DNA of 18,688 nucleotides from JBFGFG01 sp041627475 (GCA_041627475.1 JBFKQZ010000029.1:1-18688); one strand, 5' to 3'; positions 7,652 to 14,436 are shown, counted from the first letter of the stretch. Notes: generated by a model from the sequence alone, not told the origin. Numbers and translations: made by a program.

Positions 7652-8608
7652 ATGGACTGGCGCGCGGTCCTCGCGGCGGCGCAGTCCACGTCGCCACCGG
7701 CGCAGGCACTCGCCGACGTGGTCGCTGGCCTGTGGCCCGGCGCACGGGTCGCCGACGTGCAGCCGATCGTCGGTGGTCTCAGTTCGGTGCTCCATCGCAT
7801 CGACGTCGTCGGTGCCCCGGTGTCCGCACTGGTGCTGCGGCAGCTGCTGCCCGAGTTCGGTCATCACGGGGACACGGTGCGCCACGAGGCCGCGGCGCAC
7901 GCCCTCGCCGTGACGGCGGGCCTGCCCGTGCCGGCGGTCCACTGGAGTGACGGGACCGCGGCGGTCCTCGGCCGTCCCGCGCTGCTCCTGGACCTCGTGC
8001 CCGGCCGACCGCTGGTCGGTGGGCTCGTCACCGACGCGGGACGGGTGGCCATGGCCGGTGCGCTGCAGGCCGTCGCTGGTGTCCGGGTCGAGCGCGACAC
8101 GCAGTTGCCCCGGCTCACGACCCTCGAGGACGTCCTGCACCGGTTCGGCCCGGTGCCGACGACGTCCGAGGTCGTGGACGCGCGGGCCGTGCGTGCGGCC
8201 GTGGCCGACGCCGGCCACGCCTTCGCGCCGGGATCGTCCCTCGTGCACATGGACCTGCACGCCGGCAACGTGCTGTGGGACGGTGCCGCGGTCACCGGCA
8301 TCCTCGACTGGCCCGGGGCGGGGATCGGCAACCCGCTGGCCGACGAGGCCTACCTCTGGCTGGACACGTTCCTCGCCCACGGCGCCGATGTCGCGGACGC
8401 CCTGCAGGCGGCCGTGGACGCAGCGCGGCCAGGTGCCCCACCGCCCGGTGACGAGGTCCGGCTGTGGCGCGGCATCGCGTTGCTCCGTGCCCTGCCGTCG
8501 CCCGACGTGTGGGCCGGGGCCTACCGTGCCATGGGTGTCGACGTCGACGACGCGACGGTCGTCGATCGGTTCGTCAGGTTGGTCGAGGACCACCTCGGGA
8601 GGGGTTGA
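7652..8608 (+). CDS. Aminoglycoside phosphotransferase-fold kinase, substrate unknown
   Basis: This 318-residue protein has the APH/choline-kinase fold. The catalytic loop is HMDLHAGN (199-206) with Asp201 as base and Asn206 for metal, and ILDWPGAG supplies the second metal-binding aspartate (Asp219), in place of the DFG of protein kinases. A nucleotide-binding VLRQL (61-65) has arginine where protein kinases have lysine, common in this family, and RHEAAAHALA (77-86) fits the alpha-C helix with Glu79. It starts 2 bp after prcA and has no clear ribosome-binding site, so translation is probably coupled to prcA. The family phosphorylates small molecules of many kinds and I cannot name a substrate. 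A link to the proteasome is suggested only by position. Confidence 0.85.
   Translation: MDWRAVLAAAQSTSPPAQALADVVAGLWPGARVADVQPIVGGLSSVLHRIDVVGAPVSALVLRQLLPEFGHHGDTVRHEAAAHALAVTAGLPVPAVHWSDGTAAVLGRPALLLDLVPGRPLVGGLVTDAGRVAMAGALQAVAGVRVERDTQLPRLTTLEDVLHRFGPVPTTSEVVDARAVRAAVADAGHAFAPGSSLVHMDLHAGNVLWDGAAVTGILDWPGAGIGNPLADEAYLWLDTFLAHGADVADALQAAVDAARPGAPPPGDEVRLWRGIALLRALPSPDVWAGAYRAMGVDVDDATVVDRFVRLVEDHLGRG
8597..8604 (+). promoter_or_regulatory. Ribosome-binding site that fixes the LLM-oxidoreductase start
   Basis: GGGAGGGG, inside the end of the preceding gene and 6 bases before the ATG at 8611, supports this ATG over possible starts upstream in the same open frame, which would overlap the kinase gene by more than 100 bp. 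Confidence 0.65.
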
Positions 8609-8610
8609 GG

Positions 8611-9471
8611 ATGCGCATCGGAGCCGTGCTGCCGCAGATCGAGATCGGTGGCGACGTGGGTGCCGTGCGCGCCTTCGCAGCCGCCGTGGACGACCTCGGC
8701 TTCGACCACCTCCTGGCCTACGACCACGTCCTCGGTGCGGACCACGCCGACCGGGAACCCGCGCTGGTCGGTCCCTACGACCAGGACGACCCGTTCCACG
8801 ACCCGCTCGTGCTCTTCGCCCACCTCGCCGCACTGCACCCGCGGCTGGAGTACGTCACCGGCATCCTGATCCTCCCGCAGCGCCAGACTGCCCTCGCGGC
8901 GCGTCAGGCCGCGGACCTCGCGATGCTCGCGCCGGGCGGCGTCCGGCTCGGCGTGGCGGTCGGCTGGAACTGGACCGAGTACGACGCGCTCGGGCAGGAC
9001 TTCGGCGAGCGCGGCGCCCGACTCGACGCCCAGGTCCCGCTGCTGCGCGAGCTGTGGCAGGGCGGGTCGGTCACCGCGACGGTGGGCGACGAGGTGCTCG
9101 AGCGGATGGCCCTCGTCCCGGCACCCACCACGACGCCCGAGGTCTGGATCGGCGGGTTCAGCGAACCGGCCTACCGGCGCGGGGTCGCGCTCGGTGACGG
9201 GTTCGTCTTCGCCGGGCCGACGGAGCGGGCGCTCGCCGGCTGGGAGCGGGTGCGCGAACTCCTCGACGAGTCCGACCGTGACGTGGACGACTTCGGGGCG
9301 GACTGGTGCTTCCGCGGCGACGACGGTGCTGCCGTCGCCGACCACGTCGAGCGATGGGAGGAGGTCGGCGGCAGCCACGCCTCGATCGTGACGATGGGCC
9401 TCGGCCACGACGACGACGTCGAGGCCCACATCGCCCTCCTCGAGGACGCCGCCGCAGCCCTCGACCTCTGA
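8611..9471 (+). CDS. LLM-class flavin/F420-dependent oxidoreductase
   Basis: This 286-residue protein belongs to the luciferase-like monooxygenase superfamily. It begins MRIGAVLPQIEIGGD and shows the usual (beta/alpha)8-barrel landmarks: LGFDHLLAYDHV (29-40), a LILPQRQTALAARQAADL stretch (86-103), GVAVGWNWTEYDALG (114-128), FGERGARLDAQ (131-141), and WIGGFSEPAYRRG near residues 177-189. The GVGWN-type motif followed by FxxRGxRLDE is typical of the F420-dependent members of actinobacteria, so F420 is the more likely cofactor, but FMN cannot be excluded. The frame is open further upstream, yet the ATG with its strong Shine-Dalgarno sequence and 2-bp distance from the kinase stop is the best start. 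The substrate is unknown. A perfect hairpin follows 16 bp after the stop. Confidence 0.88.
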   Translation: MRIGAVLPQIEIGGDVGAVRAFAAAVDDLGFDHLLAYDHVLGADHADREPALVGPYDQDDPFHDPLVLFAHLAALHPRLEYVTGILILPQRQTALAARQAADLAMLAPGGVRLGVAVGWNWTEYDALGQDFGERGARLDAQVPLLRELWQGGSVTATVGDEVLERMALVPAPTTTPEVWIGGFSEPAYRRGVALGDGFVFAGPTERALAGWERVRELLDESDRDVDDFGADWCFRGDDGAAVADHVERWEEVGGSHASIVTMGLGHDDDVEAHIALLEDAAAALDL

Positions 9472-9487
9472 GGTCGAACAGCGTCGC

Positions 9488-9525
9488 GTGAGTGCCTCGC
9501 CCGAGATGTCGGGCGAGGCACTCAC
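9488..9525 (+). terminator. Perfect 17-bp hairpin, likely terminator
   Basis: The arms 9488-9504 (GTGAGTGCCTCGCCCGA) and 9509-9525 are exact reverse complements around the 4-base loop GATG. It lies between the LLM oxidoreductase and pafA. No T-tract follows, which is common for stem-only terminators described in high-GC actinobacteria. It probably ends the prcB-prcA-kinase-LLM transcript and isolates pafA. Confidence 0.7.
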
Positions 9526-9578
9526 ACGATGCGGGTCGGGGGCTGCCGGAGGTCGCGGCGGCGAGGCATGGCGCGGGT

Positions 9579-9584
9579 TAGGGT
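9579..9584 (+). promoter_or_regulatory. Candidate -10 element of pafA
   Basis: TAGGGT, 24 bases before the GTG start of pafA, fits the TAGRRT form and sits right after the hairpin, where a new promoter is needed. It shares the octamer TAGGGTCG with the site upstream of prcB. No -35 match is visible. GAAGG at 9598-9602 is the probable ribosome-binding site. Confidence 0.4.
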
Positions 9585-9608
9585 CGTCGACAACGACGAA
9601 GGCCCCAC

Positions 9609-10967
9609 GTGCACCAGCGCATCTTCGGCATCGAGAACGAGTACGGCGTCACGTGCACGTTCAACGGGCAGCGGCGGCTGAGCCCGGACGAGGTCGCGCG
9701 GTACCTCTTCCGGCGCGTCGTGTCGTGGGGGCGCTCGAGCAACGTCTTCCTCGAGAACGGTGCGCGGCTCTACCTCGACGTCGGGTCGCACCCCGAGTAC
9801 GCCACGCCGGAGTGCTCGTCGCCGATCGACGCGATCACCCACGACAAGGCGGGGGAGCGGATCCTCGAGGGCCTCGTCGCCGCGGCCGAGCAGCGGCTGG
9901 CCGAGGAGGGCATCGCCGGGCGCATCTCGCTGTTCAAGAACAACACCGACTCGGCGGGCAACAGCTACGGCTGCCACGAGAACTACCTCGTCGGTCGCGT
10001 CGGTGAGTTCCAGCGCCTGGCCGACACGCTGATCCCGTTCCTCGTCAGCCGCCAGGTGTTCGCCGGCGCCGGCAAGGTGCTGCAGACGCCGCGGGGCGCG
10101 ATCTTCTCGCTGGCCCAGCGTGCCGAGCACATCTGGGAGGGGGTCTCGAGCGCCACGACGCGCAGCCGCCCGATCATCAACACCCGCGACGAGCCGCACG
10201 CCGACGCGGAGCGCTTCCGGCGCCTCCACGTGATCGTCGGCGACTCGAACATGAGTGAGTACACCGCGCACCTCAAGGTCGCGACGTGCGACCTCGTCCT
10301 CCGGATGCTCGAGCGCGAGCCGGTCCTGCGCGACTACACGCTGGAGAACCCGATCCGGGCGATCCGCGAGATCAGCCACGACGTCACCGGCACCCGCAAG
10401 GTCCGGCTCACCAGCGGGTTGGAGATGTCGGGCCTCGAGCTGCAGGAGGCCTACCTGGAGCGCGTCGAACGCTTCGTCCAGGCCGACGACGACACCGACG
10501 AGGCCACCAAGGACGTCGTCACGCGGTGGCGGTACGTCCTCGAGCAGCTCGCCGACGACCCGCTCGAGCTGCACCGCGAGCTCGACTGGGTCGCGAAGTA
10601 CCGACTGGTCGACGCCTACCGGCGACGGCACGACCTGCCGCTCGCGCACCCGCGCGTCGCCATGCTCGACCTCGCCTACCACGACGTCACGCGCGAGCGG
10701 GGCCTGTACTACCTGCTGGAGCGACAGGGGCGGGTCGAGCGGGTGCTCGACGACGAGGCGATCGAGCACGCCCGCACCAATGCGCCGTCGGACACCCGGG
10801 CCGCGTTGCGCGGTCGGTTCATCCGCGCCGCCAAGGAGAAGCGGCGGGACTTCACCGTCGACTGGGTGCACCTGAAGCTGAACGACCAGGCGCAGCGGAC
10901 CGTGCTGTGCAAGGACCCGTTCGCCTTCGAGGACGAACGCGTGGACAAGCTGATCGCGTCGATGTGA
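9609..10967 (+). CDS. pafA: Pup--protein ligase
   Basis: PafA uses ATP to join the C-terminal glutamate of Pup to lysines of target proteins, marking them for the proteasome. The 452-residue length equals that of the M. tuberculosis enzyme and the sequence follows it closely: IFGIENEYGVTCTF at the N terminus, SPDEVARYLFRRVVSWGRSS, LYLDVGSHPEYAT, FKNNTDSAGNSYGCHENY, HIWEGVSSATTRSRPIINT, DSNMSEYT, and the C-terminal RDFTVDWVHLKLNDQ and RLIASM-like end. Glu9 (metal binding) and Asp57 (catalytic base) are in the expected places. The GTG start is fixed by this N-terminal match and by GAAGG 6 bases upstream. The related deamidase/depupylase Dop is excluded because the length and motifs match the ligase. 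It is preceded by a hairpin and followed after 7 bp by a convergent gene, so it appears to be a single-gene transcript. Confidence 0.97.
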   Translation: MHQRIFGIENEYGVTCTFNGQRRLSPDEVARYLFRRVVSWGRSSNVFLENGARLYLDVGSHPEYATPECSSPIDAITHDKAGERILEGLVAAAEQRLAEEGIAGRISLFKNNTDSAGNSYGCHENYLVGRVGEFQRLADTLIPFLVSRQVFAGAGKVLQTPRGAIFSLAQRAEHIWEGVSSATTRSRPIINTRDEPHADAERFRRLHVIVGDSNMSEYTAHLKVATCDLVLRMLEREPVLRDYTLENPIRAIREISHDVTGTRKVRLTSGLEMSGLELQEAYLERVERFVQADDDTDEATKDVVTRWRYVLEQLADDPLELHRELDWVAKYRLVDAYRRRHDLPLAHPRVAMLDLAYHDVTRERGLYYLLERQGRVERVLDDEAIEHARTNAPSDTRAALRGRFIRAAKEKRRDFTVDWVHLKLNDQAQRTVLCKDPFAFEDERVDKLIASM

Positions 10968-10974
10968 TGTCGGG

Positions 10975-11514
10975 TCAGGCGGCCGTGCGGCGCCGGACGG
11001 CGCGGTCGCACCACGCCCCGAACCGGCCCCAGAACAGCCGGTTGCCGAGGCGCCACAGCGCGCGCAGCCAGCGCCGCACGTCAGCGTCGACCTGCAACCG
11101 GAGCACCGTCCCACCGCCGGGGGCGTCACCCACCCAGAACTGCAACCGGACCGGTCGGGCGAGCCGCAGCGACCCGGCGTAGGCGCCGTAGGTGTAGTGC
11201 AGGTCGCGGTACTCGCCGTCGCGCACCTCTGCGACGACGCCGCTGAAGTGCATGAGCGGTCCGTGGTGGGTCGTGAGGACCCCGGGTGTGAACCCCGCCG
11301 GCCGGCCCGTCGCCGGGTCCACGAACTCCACCCGCCACGGCGGGACCTGGCTGGCGGTGAAGGTCGCCGGGTCGCAGAGCCACGCCCACACGTCGGCCGG
11401 CGCGTGCGGCAGCGTCCACGTGCGCTCGAGGACGTCGCGGACGAACCCGTCGGGGACGGGCAGGACGGGACCGGCAGCGGGCAGGGACACGGCGACTCCG
11501 GGGTGGGGCACCAC
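10975..11514 (-). CDS. SRPBCC (START-like) fold protein, function unknown
   Basis: This 179-residue protein resembles polyketide-cyclase/START-like ligand-binding proteins. A typical opening beta strand and helix, LERTWTLPHAPADVWAWLCDP (about 29-49), is followed by alternating strands (PWRVEFVDP, GVLTTHHGPLMHFSGVVAEVRDG, VRLQFWVGD, VLRLQVDADV) and a long C-terminal helix rich in Arg and Trp (about 147-173), the common layout of this fold. Many members bind lipids or other hydrophobic ligands; no catalytic residues can be named. Two adjacent GTG codons could start it at 11514 or 11511, and a later GTG is possible, so the N terminus is uncertain. It lies 32 bp after the lipoprotein gene on the same strand and converges with pafA. 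Confidence 0.65.
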   Translation of the reverse strand: MVPHPGVAVSLPAAGPVLPVPDGFVRDVLERTWTLPHAPADVWAWLCDPATFTASQVPPWRVEFVDPATGRPAGFTPGVLTTHHGPLMHFSGVVAEVRDGEYRDLHYTYGAYAGSLRLARPVRLQFWVGDAPGGGTVLRLQVDADVRRWLRALWRLGNRLFWGRFGAWCDRAVRRRTAA

Positions 11515-11546
11515 CGGTTCGGAACCGCCGCGGTCCGAGTTCGCCG

Positions 11547-11963
11547 TCAGGCCTCCTCGTCGGCGAGCCCACAGCGCTCCGCCGCGTAGGCGTAGACGTC
11601 GCGGGCCGCCTGCTGGACGTCCTCGGCCAGCAGGGCCTGGCGGTCACCGTCCGCGGCCTGCTCGGCCGCCCCGGCGATGAGGGCGAGGTCCGGCTGCAAC
11701 TCCTCGGGTGCGGTCTCCTGGAGCTCGGCGGCCTCCGCCCGGACGGCCTCGACGTCGCGGGCCACGACGGCCTGCGCCAGCTGGGCCGCGCTGGTGCACC
11801 ACTGGAACGTGGCCGCGAGGTCCCGCCCCTGCTCGAGGAGCTCGTCGGCCCGGCCACGCAGGTCCTCGACGCTGGTCCCGAGCTGGTCCTCGAGCGCGTC
11901 CTGGGCCGTGTCACAGCCCGTCAAGGCGACGGCGAGGACGAGGAGTGCGACGGTGGTGCGCAT
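11547..11963 (-). CDS. Small predicted lipoprotein, function unknown
   Basis: The 138-residue product begins MRTTVALLVLAVALTGCD, a short signal peptide ending in the lipobox LTGC, so Cys17 should be lipidated and the protein anchored to the outer face of the membrane. The mature part is helical, rich in Ala, Glu, Gln and Asp, and strongly acidic, with two more cysteines (Cys56, Cys131) that might pair. The ATG at 11963 is supported by the signal peptide and by GGGAG about 10 bases upstream. The same frame is open further upstream into pafB on the other strand, but that extension would destroy the signal peptide. I do not recognise the family. It is divergent to pafB and may be cotranscribed with the SRPBCC gene. 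Confidence 0.75.
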   Translation of the reverse strand: MRTTVALLVLAVALTGCDTAQDALEDQLGTSVEDLRGRADELLEQGRDLAATFQWCTSAAQLAQAVVARDVEAVRAEAAELQETAPEELQPDLALIAGAAEQAADGDRQALLAEDVQQAARDVYAYAAERCGLADEEA

Positions 11964-11995
11964 CAGATGGGTGCTCCCGGTGTGAACGCATGTTC

Positions 11996-12001
11996 TAGGC
12001 T
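11996..12001 (+). promoter_or_regulatory. Candidate -10 element of pafB-pafC
   Basis: TAGGCT lies 35 bases before the pafB start, in the 73-bp gap between the divergent lipoprotein gene and pafB. It fits TANNNT. On the other strand the same place reads CCTAGAAC, so a divergent, overlapping promoter for the lipoprotein gene is possible. No clear -35 hexamer is seen for either. Confidence 0.3.
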
Positions 12002-12036
12002 GCCACGCCCACCGTCCCCACGCCAACGAGGGCCAC

Positions 12037-12927
12037 GTGAGCGCCAAGACCGAACGCCTGGTCAACCTCACCGTCGCCCTCCTGTCCAGCCGGCGTCCCC
12101 TGACGTTCGCCGAGCTGCGGCAGCGGATGGGGGAGTGGGACGACGGCGCCTTCGAGTCGATGCGTCGCAAGTTCGAACGCGACAAGGACGAGCTGCGGCG
12201 TCTGGGCGTCCCGATCGACACCGTCGAGTCCCCGGACGGCGAGGTCGCCTACCTCATCGACGCCGACGACTACGCGCTGCCCGACACGGAGCTGTCGGTC
12301 GAGCAGATGACCGTGCTGGCGGTCGCGTTCCAGCTCGTCGAGGGCGGCGTGGACCGCCTGGTGTTCTCCCGCCTGGCCGCGCGGGCGCCTGACCCCGAGG
12401 AGCAACCAGCGCCGTCGGGCATCACGGTCCTGCCGCCGGCCATCGACCCCGTGAGCCGGCTGACCGAGGCGATCATCGACCGACAGGTCGTGCGCTTCTC
12501 CCACCGCAAGCCAACGGGCGAGACGACCGAGCGCGAGGTAGAGCCGCGTGCCCTCCTGGCCCGGCGCGGCACGTGGTACCTCCGCGGCCACGACCGGACC
12601 CGCGACGACGTGCGCGTCTTCCGGACCGACCGGGTGGTCGGCGACGTCGAGGTGCTCGACGAGACGTTCGAGGTCCCGGACGACGCTGACGATGCCGGGG
12701 CGCTCGCCGCGATGTTCGAGCAGGCCGACGACATCGACCTGCGCCTCATGGTGCGGACGCCGGACGGCTGGGAGGTCGAGCAGCGTCGGGACCGCTGGTT
12801 CCGCGCCACCTCTCGCGCGCTGGGCGCCGCACCCGACGAGGTCATCATCGATCCGGCGAGCGCGCACGAGGCGGTCGTGGAGGGCCTGCGCGGCGTCCTC
12901 GCGGCGCACGGGGAGGTGACGACGTGA
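12037..12927 (+). CDS. pafB: WYL-domain transcriptional activator PafB
   Basis: PafB forms a complex with PafC that activates DNA-damage genes in mycobacteria. The 296-residue protein has an N-terminal winged helix-turn-helix (about 5-60: ERLVNLTVALLSSRRPLTF, ELRQRMGEWDDGAFESMRR, FERDKDELRRLGVPI), a middle segment, and a WYL domain with RGTWYLRGHDR (178-187; Trp180-Tyr181-Leu182) and VRVFRTDRV (192-200), followed by the C-terminal extension. GAGGG at 12028-12032 precedes the GTG start. Its last codons overlap the start of pafC by GTGA, so the two are coupled. M. tuberculosis PafB is about 332 residues; this one is shorter in the linker. It is separated from pafA by two reverse-strand genes, unlike the mycobacterial pafA-pafB-pafC operon. 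Confidence 0.92.
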   Translation: MSAKTERLVNLTVALLSSRRPLTFAELRQRMGEWDDGAFESMRRKFERDKDELRRLGVPIDTVESPDGEVAYLIDADDYALPDTELSVEQMTVLAVAFQLVEGGVDRLVFSRLAARAPDPEEQPAPSGITVLPPAIDPVSRLTEAIIDRQVVRFSHRKPTGETTEREVEPRALLARRGTWYLRGHDRTRDDVRVFRTDRVVGDVEVLDETFEVPDDADDAGALAAMFEQADDIDLRLMVRTPDGWEVEQRRDRWFRATSRALGAAPDEVIIDPASAHEAVVEGLRGVLAAHGEVTT

Positions 12928-13871
12928 GCGCCACCGACGCCGTCCGACGGCTGCTCGTGCTCGTCCCGTGGCTCCTGGAGCGCCCCGGGGCCCACGTCGA
13001 CGAGGCCGCCGCAGCGGTCGCCGTCGACCGGGCGACGGTGCTCGACGACCTGCAGCTGCTGAACTTCTGCGGTCTGCCCGGTCGCCTGGGCGGCGACCTG
13101 TTCGAGGTCGAGCTGGTCGGTGACCGCATCCTGCTCCACCTCGCCCCGACGTTCGACCGCCCGCTGCGTCCGTCGCGGGAGGAGGCCCTGCGGCTGGTCC
13201 TCTCGCTGGACCACGTCGCGGCGGTGCTGGGCGACGAGCTGCCCGGACTGGACGACGCACTCGAGGCCGTGCGGCAGGTGGCGGGCGTGCCTGCCGGCGT
13301 CCGGGCGGCACCCGAGCCCGCCACGGCGCAGCTCGGGCCACTGCGGGAGGCCGTCACGGCGCAGGAGCGCGTCGTCCTGCGGTACCGCGGACGGGCCGAC
13401 GCCACGTCGCGCGAACGCGTCGTGGACCCGTGGGAGCTCCTGCTGCACCGCGGCACGTGGTACCTGCACGCGCACGACCACGACGCCGACGACCTGCGCA
13501 CCTTCCGGCTCGACCGCGTCGAGGAGGTCACCCGGACCGGGCAGGCGGTCGCCGTCGCGCGACCGAGCGGTGCGCTGCCGACCCCGGCCTACCAACCGGG
13601 TCCGGACGACGTGACCGTCGAGCTCGAGCTGGCCCCCGAGGGACACTGGGTGCTCGACCTGCTCGATGGCGCGGACGTGGTCCACGGCGACGAGGGCACG
13701 ACGTCGGTGACGGTCGCCACGGACGCACCGCGCTGGATCGTCGCCCTGGTGCTCGCTGCCCGCGGGGCCGTCACGGTGACCGCCCCCGCAACCGTGCGCA
13801 ACGCCGTCGTCCGGGCGGCCCGGGCGGGCCTGGAGGCGCACGTGCAGCATCCGCCCCTGGACGCGCGCTAG
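12924..13871 (+). CDS. pafC: WYL-domain transcriptional regulator PafC
   Basis: The 315-residue partner of PafB has the same layout: an N-terminal helix-turn-helix region (about 5-60, AVRRLLVLVPWLLERPGAHVD then AAAVAVDRATVLDDLQLLNFCGLPG), and a WYL domain with RVVDPWELLLHRGTWYLHAHD (165-185; Trp179-Tyr180-Leu181) and LRTFRLDRVEEV (191-202). The WYL domain is thought to sense single-stranded DNA made during damage. The GTG start at 12924 overlaps the pafB stop by 4 bp. LPGRLGGDLFEVEL in the linker is typical of PafC. The stop is followed by about 100 bp before the next gene. Confidence 0.92.
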   Translation: MSATDAVRRLLVLVPWLLERPGAHVDEAAAAVAVDRATVLDDLQLLNFCGLPGRLGGDLFEVELVGDRILLHLAPTFDRPLRPSREEALRLVLSLDHVAAVLGDELPGLDDALEAVRQVAGVPAGVRAAPEPATAQLGPLREAVTAQERVVLRYRGRADATSRERVVDPWELLLHRGTWYLHAHDHDADDLRTFRLDRVEEVTRTGQAVAVARPSGALPTPAYQPGPDDVTVELELAPEGHWVLDLLDGADVVHGDEGTTSVTVATDAPRWIVALVLAARGAVTVTAPATVRNAVVRAARAGLEAHVQHPPLDAR

Positions 13872-13973
13872 TCACACCGGACCAGACCGTCAACATCGTT
13901 GTTCCGAAAACGCTTCACAGCCCCCCGGCCCCGCCGACGGGTTCGGGGACGAGGAGTCGACGAGGAGACAGCC

Positions 13974-14318
13974 GTGACGAGGATCCGTGCCACGTGCCCG
14001 GTCTGCGGCGAGGTCGACCTGCGCCCGTCCGACATCGAGCTCCAGATCGTCCGGGACGTCCTCGCCGAGGTCGCAGAGGGGTCCTGCTACCGGTTCTCGT
14101 GCCCCACGTGCACGGACCTGGTCACGAAGCCGGCGGACGAGCGCATCGCTCGGCTGCTGCGCACGGGTGGCGTGCTGGTCGTGGAGCCACGGCCCGCGCC
14201 CGCACACCCCGAGGCGCCGCCGCCCGGGCCCCGGCTCACGCACGACGACCTCCTCGATCTCCATCAGCTCCTCGGGACCGCGGACTGGTTCCACGGCCTC
14301 GAGGCGATGACGCGGTGA
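13974..14318 (+). CDS. Small CxxC/CxxC protein, possible zinc ribbon
   Basis: The 114-residue product has CPVCG (Cys8, Cys11) and CPTC (Cys43, Cys46) with an extra Cys38, the spacing of a four-cysteine zinc site. Between them is a helix (IELQIVRDVLAEVAEG). A Pro/Ala-rich linker (71-86) leads to a short C-terminal helical segment, LTHDDLLDLHQLLGTADWF (88-106). AGGAG at 13963-13967, 6 bases upstream, decides the GTG start at 13974; the frame is open further upstream but without a ribosome-binding site. The family is not one I can name. A role in nucleic-acid or protein binding is only suggested by the cysteines. It follows pafC and ends just before a hairpin, so it may form its own unit. Confidence 0.75.
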   Translation: MTRIRATCPVCGEVDLRPSDIELQIVRDVLAEVAEGSCYRFSCPTCTDLVTKPADERIARLLRTGGVLVVEPRPAPAHPEAPPPGPRLTHDDLLDLHQLLGTADWFHGLEAMTR

Positions 14319-14338
14319 TGCGTCGCTCTCCCTGGTGC

Positions 14339-14368
14339 GACTGCGGCCCCCGAACGGGGGCCGCAGTC
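14339..14368 (+). terminator. GC-rich hairpin, likely terminator
   Basis: Arms 14339-14352 (GACTGCGGCCCCCG) and 14355-14368 are exact reverse complements around AA; in practice the innermost pair opens to a GAA-type loop with a stem of about 13 bp. It starts 20 bp after the stop of the CxxC gene. Downstream there is only a weak T content (CGTTGGG), so this is again the stem-only kind. Confidence 0.65.
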
Positions 14369-14392
14369 CGTTGGGCAGCCAGTCGGCCCGAG

Positions 14393-14398
14393 TAGCCT
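14393..14398 (+). promoter_or_regulatory. Candidate -10 element after the hairpin
   Basis: TAGCCT, 25 bp after the hairpin and 38 bases before the start of the small membrane protein, fits TANNNT and is well placed to restart transcription. There is no supporting -35 element. Confidence 0.25.
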
Positions 14399-14436
14399 CC
14401 ACCGCGAGCCGTGCCGCGCCGTCCCATGGAGCCACC

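Noticed and set aside
1354..7745. Very long open frames on the minus strand opposite cphA, the CphA-like gene, prcB and prcA (more than 1000 codons each).
   Set aside because: They are mirror frames of GC-rich coding DNA: low-complexity Arg/Gly/Asp/Val-rich translations with no family motifs, while the + strand products are well-conserved enzymes.
9472..9608. A hidden pup gene in the gap before pafA or in other gaps.
   Set aside because: Pup needs about 64 codons ending in a GG(Q/E) tail; the gap holds the hairpin and pafA leader, and no other gap is large enough or has such an end.
13891..13901. Small palindrome CAAC-ATC-GTTG upstream of the CxxC gene as an operator.
   Set aside because: Arms of 4 bases are expected by chance, and it matches no operator I know.
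13899..13973. Longer N terminus for the CxxC protein starting upstream of 13974.
   Set aside because: It translates to Arg/Pro-rich sequence without a ribosome-binding site, whereas AGGAG sits 6 bases before the GTG at 13974.
11964..13973. PafBC-type DNA-damage promoter (TTGTCRGTG, 8 bases, TANNNT) upstream of pafB or the CxxC gene.
   Set aside because: No stretch in these gaps matches the TTGTCRGTG half.
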